This document shows positions 7,264 to 15,759 of a stretch of 64,000 bases of DNA, one piece after another. The stretch is from Polyangia bacterium (GTDB lineage: Bacteria > Myxococcota_A > Polyangia > Nannocystales > Nannocystaceae). The stretch's first letter is position 1. The number at the start of each line of letters is the position of its first letter. Made by a program: the position numbers and the translations under genes. Location of the stretch: the NCBI GenBank assembly GCA_030430565.1, contig JAUIKS010000030.1, forward strand, positions 62,001-126,000. Reading direction: 5' to 3'. The notes beneath the pieces are model-generated. The model was not told where the DNA came from, did no database searches, and worked only from the letters and a program-made list of their open reading frames with translations.

Positions 7264-9600
7264 ATGTCTCGTGGGTATCGTCGCGCGTCGCGTGCATTGT
7301 TAACCCTGGCCCTCGGGTCATCTCCGATCGGGCTGCTCGCCTGCGGGTACTACGGCGGCGCGAGTTCGGGCTCCGGCTCCGGCTCCGGCGAGTGCACGCG
7401 CGGCGAGTGCGACTCGAGCGCGGACTCGACGGGCACCGACAGCGCGGGAACAGACGGCGCGGGAACAGACGGCGCGGGAACAGACAGCGCCGGCGATCTC
7501 CCGCCGGGCTTCTGGCCCGGCGTGCAGTGCATGGGCGAGGCCGAGGAGCAGGAGGAAGCCGGGCGCGCGATCATCCACTTCGACATCGACGCCGGCCGCG
7601 TCGACGGCAAAGACTTCTTCCGCCTCCCCTTCCCCAACGACATCCGCAAGACCGCGAGCGGCATCGACCTCACCGGCTTCCCGATCCCGCCGCCGGAATT
7701 TACCGCGGCCTTCGGCGATCTCGTCGACCGCTGGATCGACGCGATCGAGGGCGACACGAGCGGCTACGCGGTCAACAGCGCCGTGCTGTTTCGAGCGACG
7801 CACGCGGTCGACCTCGGGCAGGCGGTCTCGGCGATCCGGATCATCAATATCGATCCCGATCACCCCGACTACGGCAAGCCGATCAGCGCGCTCGCGTTCC
7901 GCTCGGAGGGCGGCACCGTCAGCCGCACGAGCTACCTCTGCCAGAACTGGGTCGGGGTCGAGCCCGTCAACGGGCTCACGCTCGCGAGCGACACGACCTA
8001 CGCCTACGTCGTCACCGACGGCGTCAGCCCGCTCGGCGGCGGCGCGTTCTCCCCGGATGATGACTTTGTGGTCATGTTGGGCGCGACCCCGCCGGCCGAT
8101 CAGACGCGCAAGCAGGCCTGGGACGCCTACGCGCCGCTGCGCGCCTACCTCGCGTCACCGCAGAACGCGGGCGCCGACGCGATCAAGACCGATCAGCTGC
8201 TCGCGGCCGCGGTCGTGACGACCGGGGACCACCTGCGCCCGCTCGCCGAGGCGCGCGCGGCGCTCGACGAGCTGGATCCGCCCGAGCTCGTCGAGTTCAA
8301 GATCTGCAACGATCAGGGCGAGTCACCCTGCGCGGCCGGGGCGGGCCTCACGCTCGAGGAGCAGAACGAGCGACGCTGCGGCTCGAGCAACCCCGACTTC
8401 GTCGAGGTCCACGGGCGGCTGCGGCTCCCGATCTTCCAGGAGGGCGCGGCGCCCTACGCGAGCGAGGGCGGCGGGCTCGCCAGCGACCCGTCAGGTCCGG
8501 TGCCCGTCGACACCGAGGATGTCTGCTTCGCGCTGACGATCCCCAAGGGCGTCGAGGCGCCGGAGAACGGGTGGCCCGTGGTCCTGTACGGCCACGGCAC
8601 CAACGGCAGCTTCCGCAGCGCGATCCCCTTCGCCGACGACGCCGCCGCGCGCGGGCTCGCCACGCTGACGCTCGAGGGGATCATGCACGGCGCGCGCCGA
8701 AACGACCTGGACGAGGTCCCGGGTGACGGGCTGGTCGAGGACCTCGACACGTCCCAGCTCGTGTTCAACTTCCTCAACCCCGAGAGCGCGCGCGACACGA
8801 TGCTGCAGGCCGCGCTCGACCAGCTCTCGCTGCTGCGCTGGGCCGGCGAGGTCACCGGCGAGACGATCCCCGAGCTCGCTGAGCTGGCGACGGGCCTCGA
8901 CCCTGCCAACCGCTTCTACCTGGGCCACAGCCAGGGCGCGCAGGCGGGCGTGCTCGCGCTCGCCAACGCGCCCGAGCTGCGGGTCGCGGCGCTGAGCGGC
9001 GTCGGCTCGTCGCTGGTCCACGCGCTGCTCGAGAAGCAGGAGCCCAAGGTCACGCCGCCCGGCTTCAGCGAGCCGCTGTCCGTCGCCGAGGCGCTGCACC
9101 TGGCGTTCATCGAGCGCCCTAACCGCGCGCTGTCGAGCTTTCACCCGCTGATGATCCTGATGAACACGCAGGTCAACCGCTCCGACGCGGATGTCTACGC
9201 CAAGCGCCTGTTCCGAGAGCCACCTGGGGATCTGACCGGCCGCAGCGTGCTGCTCTACGCCGGCCACGTCGACAACTACACCCCGCTGCGCTCGGCCGTC
9301 AGCCTCATGATCAACGCCGGCACGCCGCTCGCGGACGACGTGGTCGTCCCGCCGCCCTGTGACGCCTACGAGGGGGGCGCCAAGGTCGCCTGCGGGCTCA
9401 TCGACCTCGGCTTCGTCCCGCGCACCACCTTGCCCGTCACCGGCAACATGACCGGCGGGATCGGCAGCGTCGCCGCCCTCACCCTGCCGGCGAGCGGCGG
9501 CGAGGACGGGCACTACGTCGCGCTGCAGCCCGCCGAGATCGACCGGATCATGGCGTTCTTCCAGTCGGCGCTGAACGACGCGACACCGCTCATCGAGTAA
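7264..9600 (+). CDS. Large secreted lipoprotein with alpha/beta-hydrolase signature
   Basis: A 778-residue lipoprotein. The signal peptide ends IGLLAC, followed by a Ser/Gly and Thr/Asp linker containing AGTDG repeats. The body has a domain of unknown type (residues 80-370) and then an alpha/beta-hydrolase-like part: VVLYGHGTNG (oxyanion region) and GHSQGAQAG, the nucleophile elbow with Ser. Near the end DGHYVALQP offers a possible catalytic His. It is probably an extracellular or periplasmic esterase or lipase. A TATGAT box ends 6 nt before the ATG at 7264 and there is no ribosome site, so the longer frame upstream is not used. The hydrolase call rests on the elbow and order of motifs; the substrate is unknown. 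Confidence 0.75.
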   Translation: MSRGYRRASRALLTLALGSSPIGLLACGYYGGASSGSGSGSGECTRGECDSSADSTGTDSAGTDGAGTDGAGTDSAGDLPPGFWPGVQCMGEAEEQEEAGRAIIHFDIDAGRVDGKDFFRLPFPNDIRKTASGIDLTGFPIPPPEFTAAFGDLVDRWIDAIEGDTSGYAVNSAVLFRATHAVDLGQAVSAIRIINIDPDHPDYGKPISALAFRSEGGTVSRTSYLCQNWVGVEPVNGLTLASDTTYAYVVTDGVSPLGGGAFSPDDDFVVMLGATPPADQTRKQAWDAYAPLRAYLASPQNAGADAIKTDQLLAAAVVTTGDHLRPLAEARAALDELDPPELVEFKICNDQGESPCAAGAGLTLEEQNERRCGSSNPDFVEVHGRLRLPIFQEGAAPYASEGGGLASDPSGPVPVDTEDVCFALTIPKGVEAPENGWPVVLYGHGTNGSFRSAIPFADDAAARGLATLTLEGIMHGARRNDLDEVPGDGLVEDLDTSQLVFNFLNPESARDTMLQAALDQLSLLRWAGEVTGETIPELAELATGLDPANRFYLGHSQGAQAGVLALANAPELRVAALSGVGSSLVHALLEKQEPKVTPPGFSEPLSVAEALHLAFIERPNRALSSFHPLMILMNTQVNRSDADVYAKRLFREPPGDLTGRSVLLYAGHVDNYTPLRSAVSLMINAGTPLADDVVVPPPCDAYEGGAKVACGLIDLGFVPRTTLPVTGNMTGGIGSVAALTLPASGGEDGHYVALQPAEIDRIMAFFQSALNDATPLIE
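7441..7485. repeat. Three tandem 15-bp repeats in the lipoprotein linker
   Basis: The unit RGCGCGGGAACAGAC occurs three times in frame, encoding the AGTD(S/G) linker of the hydrolase-like lipoprotein. Confidence 0.85.
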
Positions 9601-9613
9601 CGCGACCTCGTGC

Positions 9614-10390
9614 TCACCGCGCGAGCGCGCCGAGCAGCGACAGCGCGAGCATCGTGGTCAGGACCGCGTAGGTCAGGCGCGTCATCAGCGTCGGCGTCAC
9701 GCGGTCGTGCAGCCGCCGTCCGAGCGTGTTCCCGACGATCACCCCCAGCGCGACGATCGGCGCGGCGATCAAGACCTGACGTGAGAGCCATCCTCCGGCG
9801 CCGTAGACGACCACGCGCGTGATGTGCATCGAGGCCGCCAAGAGCGCCCCCGTCGCGACGAAGGTCGGTCCGCGCAGCCCGCTGGCCAGGAGCGCCGGCG
9901 CGACCAAGAGCCCGCCCGCGCCGGTCGTCGCGGTCATGAAGCCGCCGAGCCCCGCGACGGGCACGAGCGCGCGCGCGCGCGGACGCCAGCGGACCCAGCC
10001 GAGCTCGCGCGCGCCGGCGTAAGCGACCATCACGACCAACGCCCAGCGCAGCGCGCTCGCGTCGATCCGCACCGCCAAGAGCCCGCCGGCGACCGCGCCC
10101 GGGACGACGCCGAGCAGGAACAGCCCGGCGATCCGCCGGTCGAGCGAATGACGCAGCAGCGCCGCGCGGTGGAGGTTGCCGAGCAGCAGCGCCGGCGCCG
10201 TGATCGCGAGCGCGAGCTTGGGACCGCCCACGGCCGAGAGGACCACGACCATCAGCATCCCGCCGCCGACCCCCGCGACGGTGGTCAAGACGCCGGCGAG
10301 GACGGCCAGCGGGGTCAGCCAAAGGGCGCTGTGGGGCAGCGAGAGCAGCCCGGGGAGCGCCGCGCCCGTGATCTCGATCGACGCGTGCAT
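9614..10390 (-). CDS. TauE/SafE-family membrane transporter
   Basis: A 258-residue polytopic inner-membrane protein of the TauE/SafE (DUF81) family, exporters or importers of sulfite and organosulfonates. Seven to eight hydrophobic segments form two halves. Each half carries the family's Gly-rich first helix: GVLTTVAGVGGGML near residue 35 and GGFMTATTGAGGLL near residue 150, the classical tandem repeat. The length fits. It is transcribed divergently from the LysR gene across an AT-rich 86-bp gap, so that regulator probably controls it. Sulfonate, sulfite or other small anions are all possible substrates. Confidence 0.85.
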   Translation of the reverse strand: MHASIEITGAALPGLLSLPHSALWLTPLAVLAGVLTTVAGVGGGMLMVVVLSAVGGPKLALAITAPALLLGNLHRAALLRHSLDRRIAGLFLLGVVPGAVAGGLLAVRIDASALRWALVVMVAYAGARELGWVRWRPRARALVPVAGLGGFMTATTGAGGLLVAPALLASGLRGPTFVATGALLAASMHITRVVVYGAGGWLSRQVLIAAPIVALGVIVGNTLGRRLHDRVTPTLMTRLTYAVLTTMLALSLLGALAR

Positions 10391-10476
10391 GCCCTCACTG
10401 TGGGCGGGGGAATTTCATCTGTAAAATCGATTTATTATAAGAATACGATAAATTATATTTATATATCGGTACGGAC
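10391..10476. promoter_or_regulatory. AT-rich divergent promoter/operator between TauE and LysR genes
   Basis: An unusually AT-rich island at 10411-10468 in very GC-rich DNA. It contains CGATA-N13-TATCG (10446-10468), within which lies the perfect repeat ATAAAT-TAT-ATTTAT (10448-10462). Both fit the T-N11-A style dyads bound by LysR-type regulators, which usually control the divergent gene and themselves. Confidence 0.55.
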
Positions 10477-11376
10477 ATGTTCGACAGCCTGCGCCACTTC
10501 CTGCTGATCGCGGAGCACGGGACCTTCACGGTCGCGGCCCGGCACGCGCACCTGTCTCAGCCCGCGCTCAGCGCGTCGATCCAGCGGCTCGAGCAGGAGC
10601 TGGGCGCGCGCCTGTTCGACCGCGGCCGCGGCGGCGCGACGCTGACGGCCGCCGGCCTGGCCCTTCGGCCACACGCTCGCGCCGCGCTGACTGCGGTCGC
10701 GGAGGGTCGACGCGCCGTCTCCGAGGTCATGGGCCTCGAGGCGGGCGAGGTCCGCCTCGGCGCCGGCGCGACCGCGGTGACCTACATGCTCCCGCCCGTG
10801 CTCGCGCGCTTTCGCGAGCGCCACGACGGGATCCGCTTTCTGCTGCGCGAGCTGACGACCCACGAGTCGCGCGAGGCGCTGCACGCCGGCGAGCTCGACC
10901 TGTGCCTGCTCTCCAACGTCCGCGCCGCGCGAGCCGGCGGCGAGACGGTCGAGCCCTGGATCGAGGACGAGCTCGTGCTGGTCGCCGCGCCGGGTGCGAG
11001 GACCGCAGACCCGCCCCCGCACATCACCTTCCGGCCGGGCACGACGACGCGCGCGCTGTTCGAACGCCACTTCGCCGACGCCGAGATCGTCATGGAGCTC
11101 GGGAGCATCGCCGCGGTCAAGGGCAACGTGCGCGCGGGCATCGGCGTCGCGCTCGTCAGCCGCCACGCGATCCAGCACGACCTCGCGGAGCGGCGGCTGG
11201 TCGTGGTCCCCGACCCGCGCACGCCGATCCGGCGCGCGCTCAGCCTCGTCCACCGCGGCGTCGCCCGGCTCTCGCCCGCCGCCGCCGCCCTGCGCACGCT
11301 GCTGCTCTCCGCCGGCGGCCGCCCGAAGCTCCCGCGTCGCGGCCGCGCGCGGGGGAAGAGCCGACGCGCGCGCTGA
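10477..11376 (+). CDS. LysR-type transcriptional regulator
   Basis: A 299-residue regulator. The N-terminal winged helix-turn-helix (residues 1-60) is canonical: MFDSLRHFLLIAEHGTFTVAARHAHLSQPALSASIQRLEQELGARLFDRG in content. A linker helix follows, then a periplasmic-binding-protein-like effector domain (about 90-280). It should act as a tetramer that senses a small ligand. Its divergent partner is the TauE-family transporter, so control of that gene in response to a sulfur compound or similar anion is plausible. The C-terminus has a basic Arg/Lys-rich tail. The family call is firm; the ligand is inferred only from context. Confidence 0.9.
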   Translation: MFDSLRHFLLIAEHGTFTVAARHAHLSQPALSASIQRLEQELGARLFDRGRGGATLTAAGLALRPHARAALTAVAEGRRAVSEVMGLEAGEVRLGAGATAVTYMLPPVLARFRERHDGIRFLLRELTTHESREALHAGELDLCLLSNVRAARAGGETVEPWIEDELVLVAAPGARTADPPPHITFRPGTTTRALFERHFADAEIVMELGSIAAVKGNVRAGIGVALVSRHAIQHDLAERRLVVVPDPRTPIRRALSLVHRGVARLSPAAAALRTLLLSAGGRPKLPRRGRARGKSRRAR

Positions 11377-11396
11377 GTCTGATACGTTCGTGGCGC

Positions 11397-11975
11397 ATGG
11401 TCCTGACCCCCTCGCAAATGCTCCCGCTGGGCACCCTCGCCCCCGACTTCGACCTCCCCGACGCGACCGACGGCCGCCGCCGCTCGCTGTCCGGGACCGA
11501 CGCGAAGGCCTACCTCGTCGCCTTCATCTGCAGCCACTGCCCCTTCGTCAAGCACATCCGCGAGGGCCTCGCCGCGCTCGGGCGCGACTGCGAGGCCCGC
11601 GGCGTCGCGATGTTCGCGATCAACAGCAACGACATCGAGCGCTACCCCAACGACGGCCCGGAGGCGATGGCCGCCGAGGCCCGGGCCCACGGCTACGTCT
11701 TCCCGTACCTGCTCGATGAGACACAATCAGTCGCGCGCGCCTATCGGGCCGCCTGCACCCCCGACTTCTACCTCTTCGACGGCGCGCGCCGGCTCGTCTA
11801 CCGCGGGCAGCTCGACGGCAGCCGCCCCAGCAACAACGTGCCGGTGACCGGCGCGGACCTGCGCGCGGCGATCGACGCGACGCTCGCCGGTCAGCCCGCG
11901 CCGGAGCCCCAGCGGCCCAGCATCGGCTGTAACATCAAGTGGCGCCCGGGCCACGAGCCCGACTACTTCGGCTAG
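11397..11975 (+). CDS. Thioredoxin-fold redox protein (AhpC/TSA-like)
   Basis: A 192-residue cytoplasmic protein of the thioredoxin/peroxiredoxin superfamily. The N-terminal strand LGTLAPDFDLPD is typical of AhpC/TSA proteins, and the active site is FICSHCPFVKH with Cys45 and Cys48 in a CxxC arrangement. A cis-Pro region (ACTPDFYLFD) and the last strand (RLVYRGQLDGS) follow. The closest group is the uncharacterised thioredoxin-family proteins with an HCPxVK motif, proposed as thiol peroxidases or disulfide reductases. No signal peptide. The start at 11397 is supported by TACGTT at 11383-11388, 8 nt upstream. Probably monocistronic, though only 20 bp downstream of the LysR gene. Confidence 0.85.
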   Translation: MVLTPSQMLPLGTLAPDFDLPDATDGRRRSLSGTDAKAYLVAFICSHCPFVKHIREGLAALGRDCEARGVAMFAINSNDIERYPNDGPEAMAAEARAHGYVFPYLLDETQSVARAYRAACTPDFYLFDGARRLVYRGQLDGSRPSNNVPVTGADLRAAIDATLAGQPAPEPQRPSIGCNIKWRPGHEPDYFG

Positions 11976-12009
11976 GCTAGGCTAGGAGCGCGCCTGCGTC
12001 CCGCCGCCG

Positions 12010-12150
12010 GCCAAGCCGAGATCACGGGGTCGTCGAGGACAACCTCTCCGAGCTGCTCAGCTGGTACGGGCTCAGCTCTACGGCTCTGCCGCAGGCCCCG
12101 AGACCGAAGCCGCTGACCCCGACTGGGAGCGCGTGGACTTGTGGGGATGA
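12010..12150 (+). pseudogene. Possible coding remnant
   Basis: Between the thioredoxin-like gene and the next lipoprotein, the plus-strand frame ending TGA at 12148 reads like real protein at its end (PETEAADPDWERVDLWG then stop). A second frame slightly upstream gives VVEDNLSELLSWYG. No start or recognised family is visible. It may be the frameshifted C-terminal scrap of a lost gene; chance cannot be excluded. Confidence 0.25.
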
Positions 12151-12248
12151 CTCCGGCGCGCGGCGCTCGCGACGGCGTTCCCGGGCGCTTCTTCGAAGAT
12201 GTCCTTCGAGACCGATCGCAACGGCCGCGCCAAGGTACGATCGCCGGG

Positions 12249-13385
12249 ATGCAGAGACGCCGCACCGGCCCCCTCGCCCTCGCGCTCACGGTCGCGGTCG
12301 GCCTCGCGCCGCTCGTGACGCTCGCGCCGGGCTGCGCGTGGTTGATCGAGCAGGTCTTCGTGCCCAGCGAGCCCTTTGATCTCGAGCGCGCGCCGCCGGC
12401 CCCGGACTACGCGGAGATGAGCGCCTGGGCGGCGCGGCCCGAGCTGCTCGACCTCGCCGACGTCACGCCGCAGGGGGAGCAGGACCTCCAGGCGGACGCG
12501 CCCGCGGACGTGTTCTTCGTCCACCCGACGACCTTCTACAGCGCCGCGGGCTGGAACCAGTCGCTCGCCGACGAGGACGTCAACGAGCTGACCGACGAGG
12601 CGGTGCTGCGCAACCAGGCGAGCGTGTTTAACTCGATCGCGGCGGCCTGGGCCCCCCGCTACCGGCAGGCGACGCTCGGCGTGTTCTTGACCGACCGCCA
12701 CGAGGACGCCGACGCGGCGATCGAGCTCGCCTACGGCGACGTCGAGGCCGCCTTCGACGCCTTCCTGGCCCAGCGCGACGGCGCGCGCCCCTTCATCCTG
12801 GCGAGCCACAGCCAGGGCTCGTACCACGCCTACCGCCTGCTCGCGCAGCGCGTCGACGGCGACGCGGCGCTGCGCGAGCAGCTCGTCGCCGCCTACCTCA
12901 TCGGCTTCCCGCTGGCCGACGACGCGTTCACGCGCACCCTCGAGCACATCGGCCCGTGCCAGTCGGCGAGCGAGACCGGCTGCCTGATCACCTACAACTC
13001 GCTGACGGAGCAGGCCGAGCCCGAGCGCCTGTTTGAGCGCGTCTACGTCCACTACCCCGACGGTTACGAGTCGAACGCTGGCAAGACGCTGACCTGCGTC
13101 AACCCGCTGAGCTGGTCAACAGGCAGCGAGCGCGCGGAGCCCTCGCAGAACCTCGGCGGCGTCCGCTTCATCGACGACGACAACGAGCCCGCGCCCGATC
13201 CCGCGATCACCGGCGCGCGCTGCCAAGGCGGCCTGCTCGAGGTCGATGAGGTCGACGACAAAAACTACACGCGCGGCCTCGGGCTCACCGGCAACTACCA
13301 CGTCGTCGACTACTCGCTCTTCTACCTCAACCTCCGGCGCAACGCCGAGCAGCGCACCCAGGCCCTGCTCGACGCCGGTGGTTGA
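12249..13385 (+). CDS. DUF3089-family alpha/beta-hydrolase lipoprotein
   Basis: A 378-residue protein with the DUF3089 pattern: ADVFFVHPTTFY near residue 88, then a nucleophile elbow in LASHSQGSYHAYRLL, and the family's helical lid and C-terminal region. DUF3089 proteins are alpha/beta hydrolases of unknown substrate. The N-terminus is a lipoprotein signal ending LAPGC. The ATG at 12249 is preceded by TACGAT (12236-12241), 7 nt away, with no ribosome site. An alternative in-frame start 36 codons upstream lies before that box and is unlikely. Convergent with the beta-propeller lipoprotein gene. Acts in the envelope; substrate unknown. Confidence 0.8.
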   Translation: MQRRRTGPLALALTVAVGLAPLVTLAPGCAWLIEQVFVPSEPFDLERAPPAPDYAEMSAWAARPELLDLADVTPQGEQDLQADAPADVFFVHPTTFYSAAGWNQSLADEDVNELTDEAVLRNQASVFNSIAAAWAPRYRQATLGVFLTDRHEDADAAIELAYGDVEAAFDAFLAQRDGARPFILASHSQGSYHAYRLLAQRVDGDAALREQLVAAYLIGFPLADDAFTRTLEHIGPCQSASETGCLITYNSLTEQAEPERLFERVYVHYPDGYESNAGKTLTCVNPLSWSTGSERAEPSQNLGGVRFIDDDNEPAPDPAITGARCQGGLLEVDEVDDKNYTRGLGLTGNYHVVDYSLFYLNLRRNAEQRTQALLDAGG

Positions 13386-13491
13386 GCTGCATTTCCGCCG
13401 CCAGGAAACACAGCCAGTCTGTCTCCAACGTCATGTTGGATCCTCCGCGAGCCCGCGTCCTACGACGCCTGCCCGAGAGCGCGCGAGTGGG

Positions 13492-14925
13492 CTACTCCTG
13501 CGCCGCGCAGGGGACCAAGTCGCTGGCCTGGACCGTCGTCCCGCCGATATCAAGCGAGCTCACGGGGGTCAGCTCGACGCCCTCGGCGTCGAGCGTCCAC
13601 GACTGCATGTCGCCGGTCTGCGCGATCGAGAGCAGCACCGTGTCCTCCCACGCGAGGTGGAGGTGCTGGCGCTTCCCGGGGCCGGGCTCAGTCGCGTAGT
13701 ACATCACCTGGTCGCCCAGGAACTCGCCTACGCGGATCTCGCCGGTGCCGGAGGTCCGCGCGTAATAGAAGTGCTCGTCGCTGCTCGGGTCCGTGCGGAT
13801 GGCGATGTCGTTGCCGGCCTGCCACTCCGTGTCGTTGATGATCACCAAGTTGGCCGCCGCCGGGACCTGACCGTTGACCGGGAGGTTGTGCCACGCGAAC
13901 ACCCCGTTCCACGCGATGACCGCGAGCTCGTCGCCGCTGGGCGCGAGCTCGATGCCGAACAGCAGGTTGCCCAGCAGCGAGGTCACGTTGTCCGGCACGA
14001 GCCCGCCGCTGTTGCTGTAGTTGACCTTGTGGATCTCGACGTCGGAGTCGCCGGGCCCCTCGGTCTTGCCCGCCAGGTAGAGGATCCGCTGGCTCGGGTG
14101 CAGCGCCCCGTAGAGCTGCATGTTGCCGGTGTAGCTGTAGTCGAGATCGACGTTGTCGGAGGGGTCGAGCGAGCCGTCCTCGTTGATGCCGAAGCTGCGG
14201 AGCGCCGCGCTGCCGGCGTTGCGCCCGAAGGTGAACACCAGCTCGTCCTCCTGGTTGCACATCACGCCCTCGATGTTGGGGACGCTGATCTCGCTGATCA
14301 CCGTCAGCTCGCCGTAGTAGCCCACGTCGATCGCCGCGACCTTGTCGTCGTCGAGCATCGCGGCGTAGACGTAGTCGCCGCAGCTCACCAGGCCGCGGCG
14401 ACGGTAGTCCGTGGCCTCGGGGCTGTGGCCGCCGCCCAGCTCGACGGTCTGCGCGAGCTCGGTGAGCGTCCCGTCCTCGTCGACGCGCACGCTCGCGAGG
14501 GTCGCCGGATCGCCGCCCTGGTGCACCACGAGGCAGTACGTGTCGAGCTCGGGGGGCGGCGGCTCGCCGGTCGTCGCGCCCTCGGTCTCGGTCGCGGTCA
14601 CCTCCGCCGTCGTCGCGCTCGTCGCCTCGCTCGTGCTCCCCGGGTCCGAGGTCATGGGCGTCGTCGTCGTCGTCGTCGTCGTCGTATTGTTGTTGTTGGT
14701 CGAATTCGTCGTCGGGCCCGTCGTCGGTCCCTCGGTCGTGCCGTCCGAGGCGGTGCTGGGCTGGATCGTGACGCTGGTCGGCATCGACGAGTCGCTCGAC
14801 TCGCCGCTGTCGCCCGAGCAGCCCGCCGCGGCCGCGAACGCGAGCAAGCCGAGGGCGCAGGCCGTGACGACGGCGGTCGAAGGTGCATCAGACGAGGAGC
14901 CAAGCCAAACACGCAAATTCCGCAT
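13492..14925 (-). CDS. Secreted lipoprotein with beta-propeller-like domain
   Basis: A 477-residue lipoprotein whose signal peptide ends AAAAGC, followed by a 90-residue Ser/Thr/Asn linker with a run of nine Thr. The rest (from about residue 125) is a run of strand-rich repeats such as YCLVVHQGGDPATLASVRVDEDG and ELAVIAWNGVFAWHNL, resembling lactonase/YVTN-type beta-propellers. The start ATG at 14925 has GACACT on the minus strand (14937-14932) ending 6 nt before it. It faces the EGF-like lipoprotein gene, 101 bp apart, back to back. Possibly carbohydrate or protein binding at the surface; no catalytic motif seen. Confidence 0.75.
   Translation of the reverse strand: MRNLRVWLGSSSDAPSTAVVTACALGLLAFAAAAGCSGDSGESSDSSMPTSVTIQPSTASDGTTEGPTTGPTTNSTNNNNTTTTTTTTTPMTSDPGSTSEATSATTAEVTATETEGATTGEPPPPELDTYCLVVHQGGDPATLASVRVDEDGTLTELAQTVELGGGHSPEATDYRRRGLVSCGDYVYAAMLDDDKVAAIDVGYYGELTVISEISVPNIEGVMCNQEDELVFTFGRNAGSAALRSFGINEDGSLDPSDNVDLDYSYTGNMQLYGALHPSQRILYLAGKTEGPGDSDVEIHKVNYSNSGGLVPDNVTSLLGNLLFGIELAPSGDELAVIAWNGVFAWHNLPVNGQVPAAANLVIINDTEWQAGNDIAIRTDPSSDEHFYYARTSGTGEIRVGEFLGDQVMYYATEPGPGKRQHLHLAWEDTVLLSIAQTGDMQSWTLDAEGVELTPVSSLDIGGTTVQASDLVPCAAQE
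14660..14699. repeat. Trinucleotide repeat encoding poly-Thr/Asn
   Basis: Uninterrupted GTC triplets pass into TTG/GTT triplets within the linker of the beta-propeller lipoprotein gene (minus strand: Asn then nine Thr). A likely slippage site that keeps frame. Confidence 0.85.
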
Positions 14926-15026
14926 GTGCGCAGTGTCGTCGAAGTGTGCGGGCAATTCCAGACCGCGCGCGACCGCCCGCGCCGACGATGCCCCCATCCG
15001 GCCCCCGAGCCGGTACGATGTCGTGG

Positions 15027-15752
15027 ATGGTCTGGTCACGCCTCCGCCCGCTCCGATCGCTCACGCTCGCGGCCGTGACGCTCGGCGCCGCGGCCTGCAC
15101 GTTCTCCGGCGGCGTCGTCGAGGGCTCAGGGGGGAGCTCTGACGGCGCGAGCACGGGCTCGTCGGCGGACCCGTGCGAGGGGCAGGCGTGCTCGAGCCAC
15201 GGCCAGTGCGCCGTCGACCCGGAGGCGCCCGACGGCGCCCGCTGCGACTGCGACGACGGCTACCGACCCGACGGCCTGTCCTGTGAGCCATGGGACCCGA
15301 GCGGCTCCGGGAGCGACGGGCTGACCGGCGCGGGCGCGTCGACCACCGGGACCGCGTCCACCGGCGCGCTGAGCTCCGGCGCGTCGACGGACGCGACCGG
15401 GGGCGCGCCGACGACCGGCACGGGCGGCCTCGGGACCGGCTCGACCGGCGCGCCGATGACCGGCGGGACCATGGAGCCGACGACCGACCCGACCGTGGAT
15501 CCGGACCCGACGACGAACCCGGATCCGACGAACGACACCGGCGAGCCGAAGAAGCCCAACGGCGCGCCGTGTGAGAGCGCCGAGGAGTGCGAGGGCGGGA
15601 ATTGCTGGGGGCTGTATCAAGGCCAGAACTTCCCCCCCGAGACCTGCCGCCCGATCTGCATCCCGCCCCTCGTCGACTGGGGCTGGTGCTACCAGGACGA
15701 CGACTGCTGCGTCGGCTCGTGCAACGAGAACAACGGCTACTGCGGGTTCTGA
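15027..15752 (+). CDS. Secreted Cys-rich lipoprotein with EGF-like segment
   Basis: A 241-residue lipoprotein: signal peptide ending LGAAAC, short linker, then an EGF-like segment with six Cys (DPCEGQACSSHGQC ... CDCDDGYRPDGLSC), a long Ser/Thr/Gly/Pro-rich linker, and a C-terminal Cys cluster (residues 190-241) ending with paired Cys of the DDDCCVGSC type. Both Cys modules should be disulfide-bonded outside the inner membrane. TACGAT at 15014-15019 ends 7 nt before the ATG at 15027; the ATG at 15018 overlaps that box and is unlikely to be used. Possibly an adhesion or scaffold protein; unknown. Confidence 0.75.
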   Translation: MVWSRLRPLRSLTLAAVTLGAAACTFSGGVVEGSGGSSDGASTGSSADPCEGQACSSHGQCAVDPEAPDGARCDCDDGYRPDGLSCEPWDPSGSGSDGLTGAGASTTGTASTGALSSGASTDATGGAPTTGTGGLGTGSTGAPMTGGTMEPTTDPTVDPDPTTNPDPTNDTGEPKKPNGAPCESAEECEGGNCWGLYQGQNFPPETCRPICIPPLVDWGWCYQDDDCCVGSCNENNGYCGF

Positions 15753-15759
15753 CGCGCGC

